Part shown: positions 33,292 through 41,784 of the stretch, piece after piece
Position numbering within the stretch: the first letter of the stretch is position 1
Layout of the letters: every line of letters begins with the position of its first letter
Origin: Pedobacter sp. AJM
GTDB lineage: Bacteria; Bacteroidota; Bacteroidia; Sphingobacteriales; Sphingobacteriaceae
DNA: 64,000 nucleotides
Direction: 5' to 3'
Assembly (NCBI RefSeq): GCF_002197755.1
Contig: NZ_NHOT01000004.1
Coordinates: forward strand, 151,298-215,297
Translations under genes and position numbers: made by a program
Notes under the pieces: model-generated
Seen by the model: the letters and a program-made list of their open reading frames with translations, nothing else
What the model was told of the DNA's origin: nothing
Databases searched by the model: none

Positions 33292-34767
33292 CTAATACCT
33301 GGTAAGCAGCCGTTTCAAGATGTTTACAGCATCTTCTAGTTCATCGAGATTAGATGAAGCAAAACCAAGCCGTGTTGAATTTGCCTGATAAAAGTGCGAG
33401 CGATGAATTCTGCCATCAGAAAAAGAAAGGTCCTTTTTACGAGCATCTTGTGTAAGTTTATACATATCAATGGCTGGATCGAAAGTTGTCCACACGGCCA
33501 TGCCACCTTCTGGTAACACAAAATTCAGGTAGCTGTTTAATTCATTCTTCAGTAAATTACAAAAAGTATCGCGTCTCTGCCGATAAAGGCGGAGCGACTT
33601 GCGCAAATGGCGCTGAATAATGCCATTTTGCAATAGTTCGGCCATCGCATTGTCTAACATGGTATCTCCCTGTCGGTCTACAATCCGCCTTAGCCTAGCA
33701 AGCTGGGCGATCACATTTTCAGACCCGACCAAATAGCCTACTCTAAAGGCTGGTGATATTGTTTTAGTGAACGATCCAAAATATAAAACCATTCCTTCCT
33801 CATCTGCACTGGCTAAAGGTGATAATGGTTTGTTGAGGTAATGAAAGTCGTAGTCGTAATCATCTTCAAAAATAATAAAGCCATATTTTGAGGATAAATG
33901 CAAGAGCTGTATGCGCCGCTCCGCCCTTAAGCTTACACTGCTGGGATAATGATGGTGAGAGGTAACATAAACCATCCGTACAGTCTTTATCTTACATATT
34001 TGTTCCAAATCATGTGTATTGATTCCATAATCATCTACCACTATCTGTAATAAATTAGCTCCAGCCTGTAAAAAAATATTGTTTGCGCTAGCCCATCCTG
34101 GTGTACCTGCTACGACATTGTCGCCTGGCCTTATTAAGGCTGTACTAGCCAAATATAAACCCATCACAGTGCCACGTGTAATCAAGATGTTATCTTTAGT
34201 CACTTTCATTCCACGGGTTTCACTAAAGTAAATAGCCAATTGTTCCCTTAACCAGGCTGAGCCCTGCGGGTCTTCGTATCCCAAACGATTATAGGCGTTA
34301 CCCATAATCAACTGCGTACGATAGGCTCTGGATAAGTCATGCAATGGTGCGAGGCGGGGATCGGGAAAGCCATCATCCAGATGGTAGCTGGTATGTTCCT
34401 TAATAAACTTGCGCTTTAAATGAGCGGCTTGTTCAAAATGAAAACCTGCAGTTAGTAAAGCATCTCCGGTGTTTTGAATCTTATTGCCAAACTTCTCAGG
34501 CTTAATTACGGGTAAATGGCCTGCTACAAAAGTGCCGCTTCCTGTTTTACTTTCCAGCCAACCTTGGACAATTAGATCGTCATAAGCTCTAATCACGGTT
34601 TTTCGATGAACGGAAAGTAACTCAGCCAAATGTCGAGAGCTAGGTAATTTCGTTGCAGGTTGTAGGATGCCTTCTATAATGGCGTGGGTTAATTTTTTGG
34701 CTAATTGAACATATAGCGTTATAGAGTTGCCTTTGTTTAAATTAAGGGTCGAGAAAAACGGGTGCAT
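33292..34767 (-). CDS. MocR/PdxR-type regulator (GntR helix-turn-helix fused to aminotransferase fold)
   Basis: 491 residues. The N-terminal winged helix (about 12-75) reads LYVQLAKKLTHAIIEGILQP, TKLPSSRHLAELLSVHRKTV. The C-terminal part is a class-I aminotransferase fold with YEDPQGSAWLREQLAIYFSE, VAGTPGWASAN, and FEDDYDYDFHY. FGSFTKTISPAFRVGYLVGS holds the lysine expected to bind PLP. Such proteins sense PLP or an amino compound and regulate a divergent gene. Here the divergent gene encodes a flavin-binding protein of the pyridoxamine oxidase superfamily, and a perfect inverted repeat lies between them (34792-34815). Confidence 0.9.
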   Translation of the reverse strand: MHPFFSTLNLNKGNSITLYVQLAKKLTHAIIEGILQPATKLPSSRHLAELLSVHRKTVIRAYDDLIVQGWLESKTGSGTFVAGHLPVIKPEKFGNKIQNTGDALLTAGFHFEQAAHLKRKFIKEHTSYHLDDGFPDPRLAPLHDLSRAYRTQLIMGNAYNRLGYEDPQGSAWLREQLAIYFSETRGMKVTKDNILITRGTVMGLYLASTALIRPGDNVVAGTPGWASANNIFLQAGANLLQIVVDDYGINTHDLEQICKIKTVRMVYVTSHHHYPSSVSLRAERRIQLLHLSSKYGFIIFEDDYDYDFHYLNKPLSPLASADEEGMVLYFGSFTKTISPAFRVGYLVGSENVIAQLARLRRIVDRQGDTMLDNAMAELLQNGIIQRHLRKSLRLYRQRRDTFCNLLKNELNSYLNFVLPEGGMAVWTTFDPAIDMYKLTQDARKKDLSFSDGRIHRSHFYQANSTRLGFASSNLDELEDAVNILKRLLTRY

Positions 34768-34791
34768 AACCGGACTACTTGTTTTGAAAAA

Positions 34792-34815
34792 ATTGGATGA
34801 TAACAGGCATCCAAT
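34792..34815. promoter_or_regulatory. Inverted-repeat operator between the MocR gene and its divergent partner
   Basis: ATTGGATG (34792-34799), eight-base spacer, CATCCAAT (34808-34815). Perfect 8-bp dyad in the 79-base gap between the two divergent starts (34767 and 34847). Its place and symmetry fit the binding site of the dimeric MocR regulator. Confidence 0.6.
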
Positions 34816-34846
34816 AAAGATACAATTTTGTTAAAAAGAAAATATA

Positions 34847-35491
34847 ATGAAAAAAACAACCAATCAGCTCATCCCGAGCCGGGCAGCAAAACGGGCAAAT
34901 TTTGATGTTGAAACTATCTATCCAATATTGGATGAAGCCTTGTTCTGTACCATAAGTTACGCCATGAATAATAAACCCTATTCTATTCCAACGTCATTTG
35001 TGCGTTATGGAGATAAGATTTATATTCATGGTTCTGTAGGGAGCCATTTTATTCGGGAATTGGATAAGGGGATACCAGTTTGCATAACTGTTATGTTGAC
35101 TGATGCCCTTGTGGTTGCCAAATCGGCACTGAGCCACTCTGTGAATTATCGGTCAGTGGTGATATTCGCTACGGGAGAAAAGGTAGAAGATGAAAAGGGA
35201 AAGCTTGAATCCTTTGAGTGGCTTATGGATAAGATAGTGCCGGGCAGCTGGAATTATCTTCGTCCGATAACGGAGAGTGAGATACGCAGAACAGCAGTTC
35301 TGGCATTTAACCTGGCTGAGGCATCGGCGAAAATTAGGGAAGGGATGCCTAACGACGAGGCAGAAGATAAATTGTTACCGATATGGTCGGGTATTATTCC
35401 GTTGCAAACCTCAAGACTACAGCCAATAGCGGATGAAATGAGCCAGCAAATTCCGCTTCCTGATCATTTAAGTCATATTGGGAATAGTTAA
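34847..35491 (+). CDS. Pyridoxamine 5'-phosphate oxidase-like FMN-binding protein
   Basis: 214 residues, split-barrel flavin-binding fold of the Pyridox_ox_2 type: TIYPILDEALFCTISYAMNN, KPYSIPTSFVRYGDKIYIHG and SVGSHFIRELDKG, then AKSALSHSVNYRSVVIFATG. These proteins are often poorly defined; many protect against nitro or heme-like compounds rather than make PLP. The gene is divergent from a PLP-dependent MocR regulator, so its level probably follows a PLP-related or amino signal. A terminator follows at 35536. Confidence 0.82.
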   Translation: MKKTTNQLIPSRAAKRANFDVETIYPILDEALFCTISYAMNNKPYSIPTSFVRYGDKIYIHGSVGSHFIRELDKGIPVCITVMLTDALVVAKSALSHSVNYRSVVIFATGEKVEDEKGKLESFEWLMDKIVPGSWNYLRPITESEIRRTAVLAFNLAEASAKIREGMPNDEAEDKLLPIWSGIIPLQTSRLQPIADEMSQQIPLPDHLSHIGNS

Positions 35492-35535
35492 GATGCCGAT
35501 AAGCTGGCCGTTCTTCTTTTTCCAGCTTTAAAACT

Positions 35536-35588
35536 ACTCACCGAATCACGCACTTTTAATATGAGATTCGGTGAGTATTTTGGTTTTT
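35536..35588 (+). terminator. Terminator of the flavin-binding protein gene
   Basis: Perfect 12-bp stem ACTCACCGAATC (35536-35547) and GATTCGGTGAGT (35565-35576) with a 17-base loop, followed by ATTTTGGTTTTT. Confidence 0.8.
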
Positions 35589-35600
35589 ACACAAAAACAA

Positions 35601-35633
35601 AAAAGCTTGCAATCATTTGATTTGCAAGCTTTT
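35601..35633 (-). terminator. Terminator of tRNA-Lys
   Basis: Perfect 12-bp stem AAAAGCTTGCAA (35601-35612) and TTGCAAGCTTTT (35622-35633), loop of nine. On the minus strand it is followed by a T-rich tract and lies 25 bases after the tRNA 3' end. It could also stop plus-strand reads. Confidence 0.8.
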
Positions 35634-35657
35634 ACGTAGTTTTAATACTACCTTCTG

Positions 35658-35730
35658 TGATCCCGCTGGGATTCGAACCCAGGACCACTACATTAAAAGT
35701 GTAATGCTCTACCAGCTGAGCTACGGAATC
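35658..35730 (-). tRNA. tRNA-Lys (anticodon TTT)
   Basis: 73 bases on the minus strand. The acceptor stem pairs GATTCCG with CGGGATC (one T-G pair). The D-arm is GCTCAGCTGGTAGAGC, the anticodon stem TTACA/TGTAG with loop CTTTTAA carrying TTT, and the T-arm contains GGTTCGAATCC. CCA is not encoded. It has its own promoter at 35744-35772 and terminator at 35601-35633, so it is a single-gene unit. Confidence 0.95.
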
Positions 35731-35743
35731 ATTATTGAGATCG

Positions 35744-35772
35744 CAAAGATAGAATTTTTTTATAATAAACAA
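35744..35772 (-). promoter_or_regulatory. Promoter of tRNA-Lys
   Basis: On the minus strand: TTG (35772-35770), an 18-base spacer, then TATCTTTG (35751-35744). This fits the Bacteroidota sigma consensus and places the transcription start a few bases before the tRNA. The rest of the 35731-36155 gap shows nothing else I can support. Confidence 0.7.
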
Positions 35773-36155
35773 TAAGCATTTAAACAAACTCACCTTATCA
35801 TATCTGAAACCACTGATTCACAGTAAAATATTTTTAATCTATAAATTTTGAATTTGTCTTGGATGAAAAATCGTCAGCCAAATCTGTCATGTAAATGCTT
35901 ATTCAACCGTTGAAAACTTTTGATAGATAACCTCATTAAATTATAGATATTTGCCGAAATATTCTCTGAGCCTGGTTTAAATCGATAAAGCAAGATTCAG
36001 AAAACAGTAGCATATTCGAGATCAACAGATGATCATGAACAGATTTTGCAATGAACAGGAACTTCATGTGACATGAACTTAGCCCCTATTTGTTATCAAT
36101 ATTGTTCAATTATTTTGTTCGAAACATGCTCCGGGAATTTTAAATTCAGTTTTAC

Positions 36156-37424
36156 ATGAGTAACTTTTTATACGGAATTGATTTTGGCACAACCAATTCA
36201 GCCCTATCCATTTACGACGAACAGAAAAAGGAAATTATTGATACGATTTCTATTCCCTCTCTCATTTATTTTACCGAGACAAAAAGTTTTGTTAATGGTG
36301 AAAGTCATATTGTCGGTGAAAAAGCCATTGACGCATACTTAAATGACGGCATGAAAGGGCGATTCATTAAATCCATTAAACAAATTCTGTCGAGAAGTAC
36401 CTTTACCGAAACCCGGATCCACAATAAACGCTATACCGCATCAGATTTAGTTACCCTGATTCTTAAAGATTTAAAGGCAAAAGCAGATCAAATCATAGGT
36501 GAAGAATGCAATAAGGCTGTAATTGGAAGGCCGGTATTTTTCGATGATGACAACACTTCTAAAGATACCTTGGCACAAACCCGATTAAAAAAGGCAGCTG
36601 AAATGGCTGGCTTTACGGAGGTGCGTTTTCAGTTTGAGCCTATTGGTGCAGCTTTCGCTTATGAAAAAACCATCAAGGAAAAAGAAAGGGTGCTGGTAGC
36701 CGATTTAGGTGGCGGTACTACTGATTTCACTTATTTAATCCTTGACCCTGAAAAAGTTGGGAGCAACGACCGTAAAAATGATATGATTGCTTCAGGTGGA
36801 ATTTATATTGGTGGTGATAGCCTGGATTCTGCCTTTATGTGGGATCGTGGAACACCTTACTTCGGCAAAAATACCATGTATGAAGCTACACCGGGGAAAA
36901 AGTTAAACGTACCGAAATCGCTTTTCGCCAATATCTGTACCTGGGATAAAATGAATTTCTTTAATGGCCTGAAAATCCAGAAAGAAATGGAGGATTACTA
37001 CTATTATTCCGGCAATGATCCGAAGTTTAGAAACCTGATTACCCTGGTCGATCAAAATTTAGGCTATTCTGTTTTCAGGGCCATTGAAAAAACAAAGATT
37101 GAACTTTCCGATCAGGCACAATCTGATTTCCGGTATTCCAACATGGGGATTGAAATAGATGAAAGCATTTCTATAGCTCAATATAATGGTATTATAGAAA
37201 AGGATGTCAATAAAATTGAAGCCTATCTCAATCAATTTATGGAACTCCACAAAATTAAACCAGAAGATATCGATTGTTTATTCTTAACCGGTGGAACATC
37301 AATGGTGGCTGCCATTCAGCAACTGTTCAAAACCAAGTTCCCGCATATTCCACTTAACTCCGGTGATAATTTTAAAAGTGTTGCCAAAGGCTTAGCGTAT
37401 AGCGGCTACCTTTTTGAAAATTAA
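36156..37424 (+). CDS. Hsp70-family protein (YegD-like)
   Basis: 422 residues with only the ATPase domain of Hsp70: FLYGIDFGTTNSALSIYD at the front (phosphate 1), VADLGGGTTDFTYLIL (phosphate 2), FEPIGAAFAYEK (connect) and CLFLTGGTSMVAAIQQLF (adenosine site). There is no substrate-binding domain, as in YegD/DnaK-like proteins, so the role is that of an actin-fold ATPase of unknown clients. It has a 425-base upstream region of its own and ends 35 bases before the convergent LacI gene. Confidence 0.88.
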   Translation: MSNFLYGIDFGTTNSALSIYDEQKKEIIDTISIPSLIYFTETKSFVNGESHIVGEKAIDAYLNDGMKGRFIKSIKQILSRSTFTETRIHNKRYTASDLVTLILKDLKAKADQIIGEECNKAVIGRPVFFDDDNTSKDTLAQTRLKKAAEMAGFTEVRFQFEPIGAAFAYEKTIKEKERVLVADLGGGTTDFTYLILDPEKVGSNDRKNDMIASGGIYIGGDSLDSAFMWDRGTPYFGKNTMYEATPGKKLNVPKSLFANICTWDKMNFFNGLKIQKEMEDYYYYSGNDPKFRNLITLVDQNLGYSVFRAIEKTKIELSDQAQSDFRYSNMGIEIDESISIAQYNGIIEKDVNKIEAYLNQFMELHKIKPEDIDCLFLTGGTSMVAAIQQLFKTKFPHIPLNSGDNFKSVAKGLAYSGYLFEN

Positions 37425-37459
37425 ACGATTAATCCCCCCAACCAACTTTCCCCTAACCC

Positions 37460-38464
37460 CTACAGCGACCCTCCTTCAATTAATCGCGATTCATCAATAA
37501 TCGTTTGCGCGAATGAGCTTCCGGCAATACAACGCATCATTCTACTCAAGGCAAGTTTCCCCAACTTAAAGCCGCTGGTTTCTGCGTAAGTAATCTCCGG
37601 GTAGAACAATTTCGGAATCATGCCATCACTGATACAAATAATCCCTATATCCTGTGGAAACTTTAAGCCCTTCCGCTGTACAGCCTTCATTACGCCAGCA
37701 AGGATTTCATCACTCATACAGAATATGGCAAGGTATATCCCTTTAAAATCAGCAAGTGCTGTTAAAACGATCTGTTCTGCCTCATCAGCACTGCAGGCAT
37801 TCACGGTTTGCAGTTGAATCCCTTGATTACCTTCAGCCAGTACCTGATTAAATGTATGATAGCGAACTTGGGTGATCGACATATTTTGATCGCCAAAAAT
37901 ACCCAATACATCCTTAATACCTTTTTTCAAAATTGCTGAAGCGGCCAGTGATGCCGCATGCTCATCGGCTACGCAAATTTTATTACACAGTTCATAAGCG
38001 GGTACCTTATCAAAAAAAATAACCGGAATACCGTATTCATCCATTTTTAAAAACGGCGCAATATCTTTAGTTTCTGTCGTGATGGATATAAATACACCAG
38101 ATACCCGCTTAAGCCTGCAACTTTTTAAAATCTCCAGTTCAATTTGCGGATCATTAGAAGAACGGTAGATAAATACGGAATATCCATACCGCCGGGCATC
38201 CTCCTCAATGGAACTAATGAAAGAGTGATAAAAGAAATTGGATAAACTAGGCACTACAATCGCAAATTCTTTATTGTTATGCGTGCGAAGATTCACCGCA
38301 TATGGATTGGGATCATATTCTATCAAAGCTGCCAGCTCATTTATCTTTCGTTTGGTTTCAGCAGAAATGTCTGGATGATCTTTCAATGCCCGGGAAACAG
38401 TTGATATACTCACGTTTAATTGCTCGGCAATTTTCTTCAAAGTTGGGTTCGGTCTCATCTTCAT
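37460..38464 (-). CDS. LacI-family transcriptional regulator of the saccharide locus
   Basis: 334 residues from ATG 38464; the frame runs back to 38776 but that extension crosses the operators. The helix-turn-helix is PTLKKIAEQLNVSISTVSRA, followed by the hinge helix and a periplasmic-binding-protein-like sugar domain (NKEFAIVVPSLSNFFYHSFI; ILKSCRLKRVSGVFISITTE; ILAGVMKAVQRKGLKFPQDI). It is divergent from the GH13/MFS/glycosidase/kinase operon. Two palindromes just upstream of its own start (38498-38531) are the probable operators for both directions. Confidence 0.9.
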   Translation of the reverse strand: MKMRPNPTLKKIAEQLNVSISTVSRALKDHPDISAETKRKINELAALIEYDPNPYAVNLRTHNNKEFAIVVPSLSNFFYHSFISSIEEDARRYGYSVFIYRSSNDPQIELEILKSCRLKRVSGVFISITTETKDIAPFLKMDEYGIPVIFFDKVPAYELCNKICVADEHAASLAASAILKKGIKDVLGIFGDQNMSITQVRYHTFNQVLAEGNQGIQLQTVNACSADEAEQIVLTALADFKGIYLAIFCMSDEILAGVMKAVQRKGLKFPQDIGIICISDGMIPKLFYPEITYAETSGFKLGKLALSRMMRCIAGSSFAQTIIDESRLIEGGSL

Positions 38465-38475
38465 ACTTGGTTGAT

Positions 38476-38483
38476 CAAATATA
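38476..38483 (-). promoter_or_regulatory. Promoter -7 box (TATATTTG) of the lacI-like gene
   Basis: Minus-strand TATATTTG, 12 bases before ATG 38464. The first operator palindrome covers the expected -33 region, which would give autoregulation. No clear -33 box, so tentative. Confidence 0.35.
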
Positions 38484-38497
38484 AGTTTTCCACAACA

Positions 38498-38531
38498 AAC
38501 ATTTGCGGAAATGTTATCGCAAACGTTTGCG
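38498..38531. promoter_or_regulatory. Double LacI-type operator
   Basis: Two adjoining palindromes. CGCAAACGTTTGCG (38518-38531) is a perfect 14-bp CG-centred dyad, the classic LacI-family operator form. AACATTT-GCGG-AAATGTT (38498-38515) is a second perfect 7-bp dyad. They lie between the divergent regulator (start 38464) and the GH13 operon (start 38693). A further 9-bp inverted repeat, ATTCAATTT / AAATTGAAT, is at 38543-38569. Confidence 0.8.
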
Positions 38532-38692
38532 GTAATTATTAGATTCAATTTGATGGTTTTAAATTGAATTAAACCTATCTTCATATTATAAACAAGTGGC
38601 AATGTAGCGGTAACCCGCCTTTTGCTACGCACAACTAACCAAATAATAATGACTGATGCTGTAGTGATACGAGTACAGTGTAAAAAGATATT

Positions 38693-40435
38693 ATGAGATT
38701 TCTCTATCTGCGAATGATAATCTGCTTGCTTATAATCTGTGTTGGAAAAACCCATGCACAGAAAAAAATAAGGCAACCCAAATGGTGGAAAGAAGCTATT
38801 ATTTATCAGATATATCCAAGAAGTTTTAAGGATAGTGATGGCGATGGAATTGGAGATTTAAAGGGGATTATCTCCAAGTTAGATTACCTGAAAAGCCTGG
38901 GCATCGATGCTGTATGGCTAAATCCGATCTTTTCTTCGCCTAATGATGATAACGGATACGACATTAGTGATTACCGCAGTATCATGAAAGAGTTTGGCAC
39001 AATGAAAGATTTCGATGCCTTACTGAAAGGCCTTCACCAGCGAAATATTAAATTGATACTGGATATGGTATTAAACCACAGCAGTGATGAGCATGAGTGG
39101 TTTAAACAGGCCAAACAATCTCGTACCAACCCCTACCATAATTATTACCATTGGTGGCCTGAAGAAAAAGGAAAGCCTACCCCACGTTACAGCTTCTTTG
39201 ACGTTAATAATGATGCCTGGAAATACGATGCAATTACAAAATCCTATTACCTCCACTATTTTTCGCAAAAGCAACCCGATTTAAACTGGGAGAATGAAAA
39301 GCTTCGCAATGAAATATATAATATGATGAAATTCTGGTTGGATAAAGGCATAGATGGTTTGCGGATGGATGCTTTTCAATATGTTTCAAAAGATACCACC
39401 TGGAAAAAATACCCGGAAGGTTACGAGAAAAATATCATTAATTATTACGGAATGGGTCCGAATCTGCACCATTACCTCAAAGAAATGAACAAAGAAGTGA
39501 TGAGCAAATACAACGTCATGACGGTTGCTGAAGGTGCCGGAAGCACATTGGAAGATGCACATGCTTTGGTTGATGAAGATAGACATGAATTAAATATGGC
39601 CTATCATTTTGAAATCATGGACATCGGGAACGATCCCAAAGGTTACCTGCTCACCGATTTAAAGAAAGCCTTTACCAAATGGGAAACATCATTTGCCGAT
39701 AAAGGCTGGCTGGCTGTTTTTCTGGCGAATCATGATGTACCCAGAATGGTAAGTAAATATGGCAATGATAGCCCTGAATTTAGACAAGCTTCTTCAAAAT
39801 TATTAACCACACTGATCATGACCATGCGGGGAACGCCATTTTATTTTAATGGAGATGAATTGGGCATGTCGAACATTAAGTTTGATCAGATTGAAGACTA
39901 CCGCGATATCGCCACCATTAATGCCCATAAAAATGCGGTTTTAAAAAAGAAAAACCTCAAAACCTTCATGGCTAAGCAGCAATTCATATCTCGCGACAAT
40001 ACCAGAACGCCTTTTCAATGGGATAACACCGCAAATGCAGGTTTCAGTAGCGGAACACCGTGGATCAAAGTGAATCCAAATTATAAATCCGTTAACGCAT
40101 TTGCGGAGGAGAAAGATCCAAACAGTGTACTAACCTATTTTAAAAGGATTGTTGCATTTAGAAAAGCAACACCAACCTTAATGTATGGCAATTATCAGGC
40201 ATATGACCTCGAAAATCCGGATGTATACTGCTACACCAGAACAGATGAAAAAGAAAGCCTGCTGGTGTTGTTAAATTTTTCTTCAAAGGAAATTAACTAT
40301 CATGTTGATCAGAAAATTAATACCACCGCAGCAGCACCGGCCATTAATAATTATACAGAATCTCCTTCCAAAAAAAATAATAACATCAAACTGATGCCAT
40401 GGCAGGCAGTGGTTTATAAACTGAACAAGCATTAA
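38693..40435 (+). CDS. Secreted GH13 alpha-glucosidase
   Basis: 580 residues. The signal peptide ends at THAQ, so the enzyme acts in the periplasm or outside. The GH13 barrel shows WWKEAIIYQIYPRSFKDSDG, the calcium-type loop DGDGIGDLKGI, DMVLNHSSDEH, the nucleophile D226 in GLRMDAF, the acid/base E280 in TVAEGAG, and FLANHDVPR (D348). The pattern is that of oligo-1,6-glucosidase/sucrase-like enzymes acting on short saccharides. E280 lies in VAEGAG, a variant of the usual VGE. It is first in an operon with a transporter, an (alpha/alpha)6 glycosidase and a sugar kinase. Confidence 0.9.
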   Translation: MRFLYLRMIICLLIICVGKTHAQKKIRQPKWWKEAIIYQIYPRSFKDSDGDGIGDLKGIISKLDYLKSLGIDAVWLNPIFSSPNDDNGYDISDYRSIMKEFGTMKDFDALLKGLHQRNIKLILDMVLNHSSDEHEWFKQAKQSRTNPYHNYYHWWPEEKGKPTPRYSFFDVNNDAWKYDAITKSYYLHYFSQKQPDLNWENEKLRNEIYNMMKFWLDKGIDGLRMDAFQYVSKDTTWKKYPEGYEKNIINYYGMGPNLHHYLKEMNKEVMSKYNVMTVAEGAGSTLEDAHALVDEDRHELNMAYHFEIMDIGNDPKGYLLTDLKKAFTKWETSFADKGWLAVFLANHDVPRMVSKYGNDSPEFRQASSKLLTTLIMTMRGTPFYFNGDELGMSNIKFDQIEDYRDIATINAHKNAVLKKKNLKTFMAKQQFISRDNTRTPFQWDNTANAGFSSGTPWIKVNPNYKSVNAFAEEKDPNSVLTYFKRIVAFRKATPTLMYGNYQAYDLENPDVYCYTRTDEKESLLVLLNFSSKEINYHVDQKINTTAAAPAINNYTESPSKKNNNIKLMPWQAVVYKLNKH

Positions 40436-40436
40436 C

Positions 40437-41780
40437 ATGATCGTTGCACAACCAGAAAAAGGAGAGAAAATCTCTAACGCGGTTAAACTTAATTTCGGTT
40501 CCATCATCGCCATGAACATGGGCTTTTTTGGCATCCAATACAGCTTTGGCTTGCAGCAAACCAATATGACTCCCATTTATTCTTATCTGGGCGCCCATGC
40601 AGATCAATTGCCTCTGCTTAATTTAGCCGGACCAATGACGGGCCTGATTATTCAGCCGGTTATTGGTGCCATGAGTGATAAAACCACGAGCAGGTTCGGC
40701 AGAAGACGTCCGTATTTTTTAATTGGTGCCATCATTTGCAGCATCTGCCTATTTGCCATGCCTTACAGCAGTTCCATCTGGATGGCTGCCGGCATTTTAT
40801 GGATTCTGGATGCCGGAAACAACATCACCATGGAGCCATGCCGGGCTTTTGTAAGTGATAAATTACCTACTGAGCAGCATGCCCTGGGTTTTCTAACCCA
40901 GAGTTTTTTCACTGGTTTAGGCATTACCCTGGCCAACCTTACACCGGGCATCCTTATCGCCGCTGATTTAATCAGCATTCATGCCAGAAGTGGAAATAAT
41001 ATACCATACACCACTTATGCAGCTTTCTTTATCGGCGGTGTGGTATCTATCGGATCCATTATGTACAGTTGCTTTAGCACTAAAGAAACGTCTTTAACTC
41101 AGGAAGAAATTCAGGATATCAAAGCAGCTTCAGGAGGCATCGGAAGCATTTTGAAAGACATCAACGAAGCATTTAAAACCATGCCGCTGACCATGAAAAA
41201 GCTGGGAATTGTTTACCTGTTTAACTGGTACGCCATGTTTATATACTGGCAATTTATTACGCTTTGCCTCGCTAAAACCATTTATAATACCAGCGATGCC
41301 GCATCAGCAGGTTTTGCATCGGCACAGTTACTCACCGGAACTGTAAATGGTGGCTATAACGTAGTTACTTTTTTAGTCGCGTTTCCACTAGCCTTTTTTG
41401 CCCGGAAAATCACGGCAAGGCGGGTTCATTTGTTAAGTTTAATCTTTGGTGGCATCTGCCTGATCTCCCTACCGGCGATACACGACGCAAAACTTTTATT
41501 TATCCCGATTATGGGTTTGGGTGTGGCCTGGGCCAGTATGATGGGTACGCCTTATGCCATGCTTGCCGGGAGTATTCCCAAAGAAAAAACAGGCATTTTT
41601 ATGGGCATCTTAAATATGTTCATCGTCATGCCAATGCTCCTGGAAACCATCACTTTTAAATATGTATACAAATATTTGTTAGGTCATCACCCTGAAAATG
41701 CGATCATCTTTGCCGGTGTACTCATTACCATTGCCGGTGGTTTTGTTTTATTAATCAGACGCAAGGATCTTCAAGTTTAA
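40437..41780 (+). CDS. MFS sugar transporter (GPH/SLC45-like)
   Basis: 447 residues, about 12 membrane segments. SDKTTSRFGRRRPYFLIGAI after the second helix and FGIQYSFGLQQTNMTPIYSY at the front are typical of sucrose/maltose-type transporters of this branch. It starts two bases after the GH13 stop, so translation is probably coupled. It brings the cleaved or intact saccharide into the cytoplasm, where the next two enzymes act. Confidence 0.87.
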   Translation: MIVAQPEKGEKISNAVKLNFGSIIAMNMGFFGIQYSFGLQQTNMTPIYSYLGAHADQLPLLNLAGPMTGLIIQPVIGAMSDKTTSRFGRRRPYFLIGAIICSICLFAMPYSSSIWMAAGILWILDAGNNITMEPCRAFVSDKLPTEQHALGFLTQSFFTGLGITLANLTPGILIAADLISIHARSGNNIPYTTYAAFFIGGVVSIGSIMYSCFSTKETSLTQEEIQDIKAASGGIGSILKDINEAFKTMPLTMKKLGIVYLFNWYAMFIYWQFITLCLAKTIYNTSDAASAGFASAQLLTGTVNGGYNVVTFLVAFPLAFFARKITARRVHLLSLIFGGICLISLPAIHDAKLLFIPIMGLGVAWASMMGTPYAMLAGSIPKEKTGIFMGILNMFIVMPMLLETITFKYVYKYLLGHHPENAIIFAGVLITIAGGFVLLIRRKDLQV

Positions 41781-41784
41781 ACTC

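Noticed and set aside
38465..38776. N-terminal extension of the LacI regulator
   Set aside because: It would code through the operators and the divergent gene start; LacI proteins begin with the HTH.
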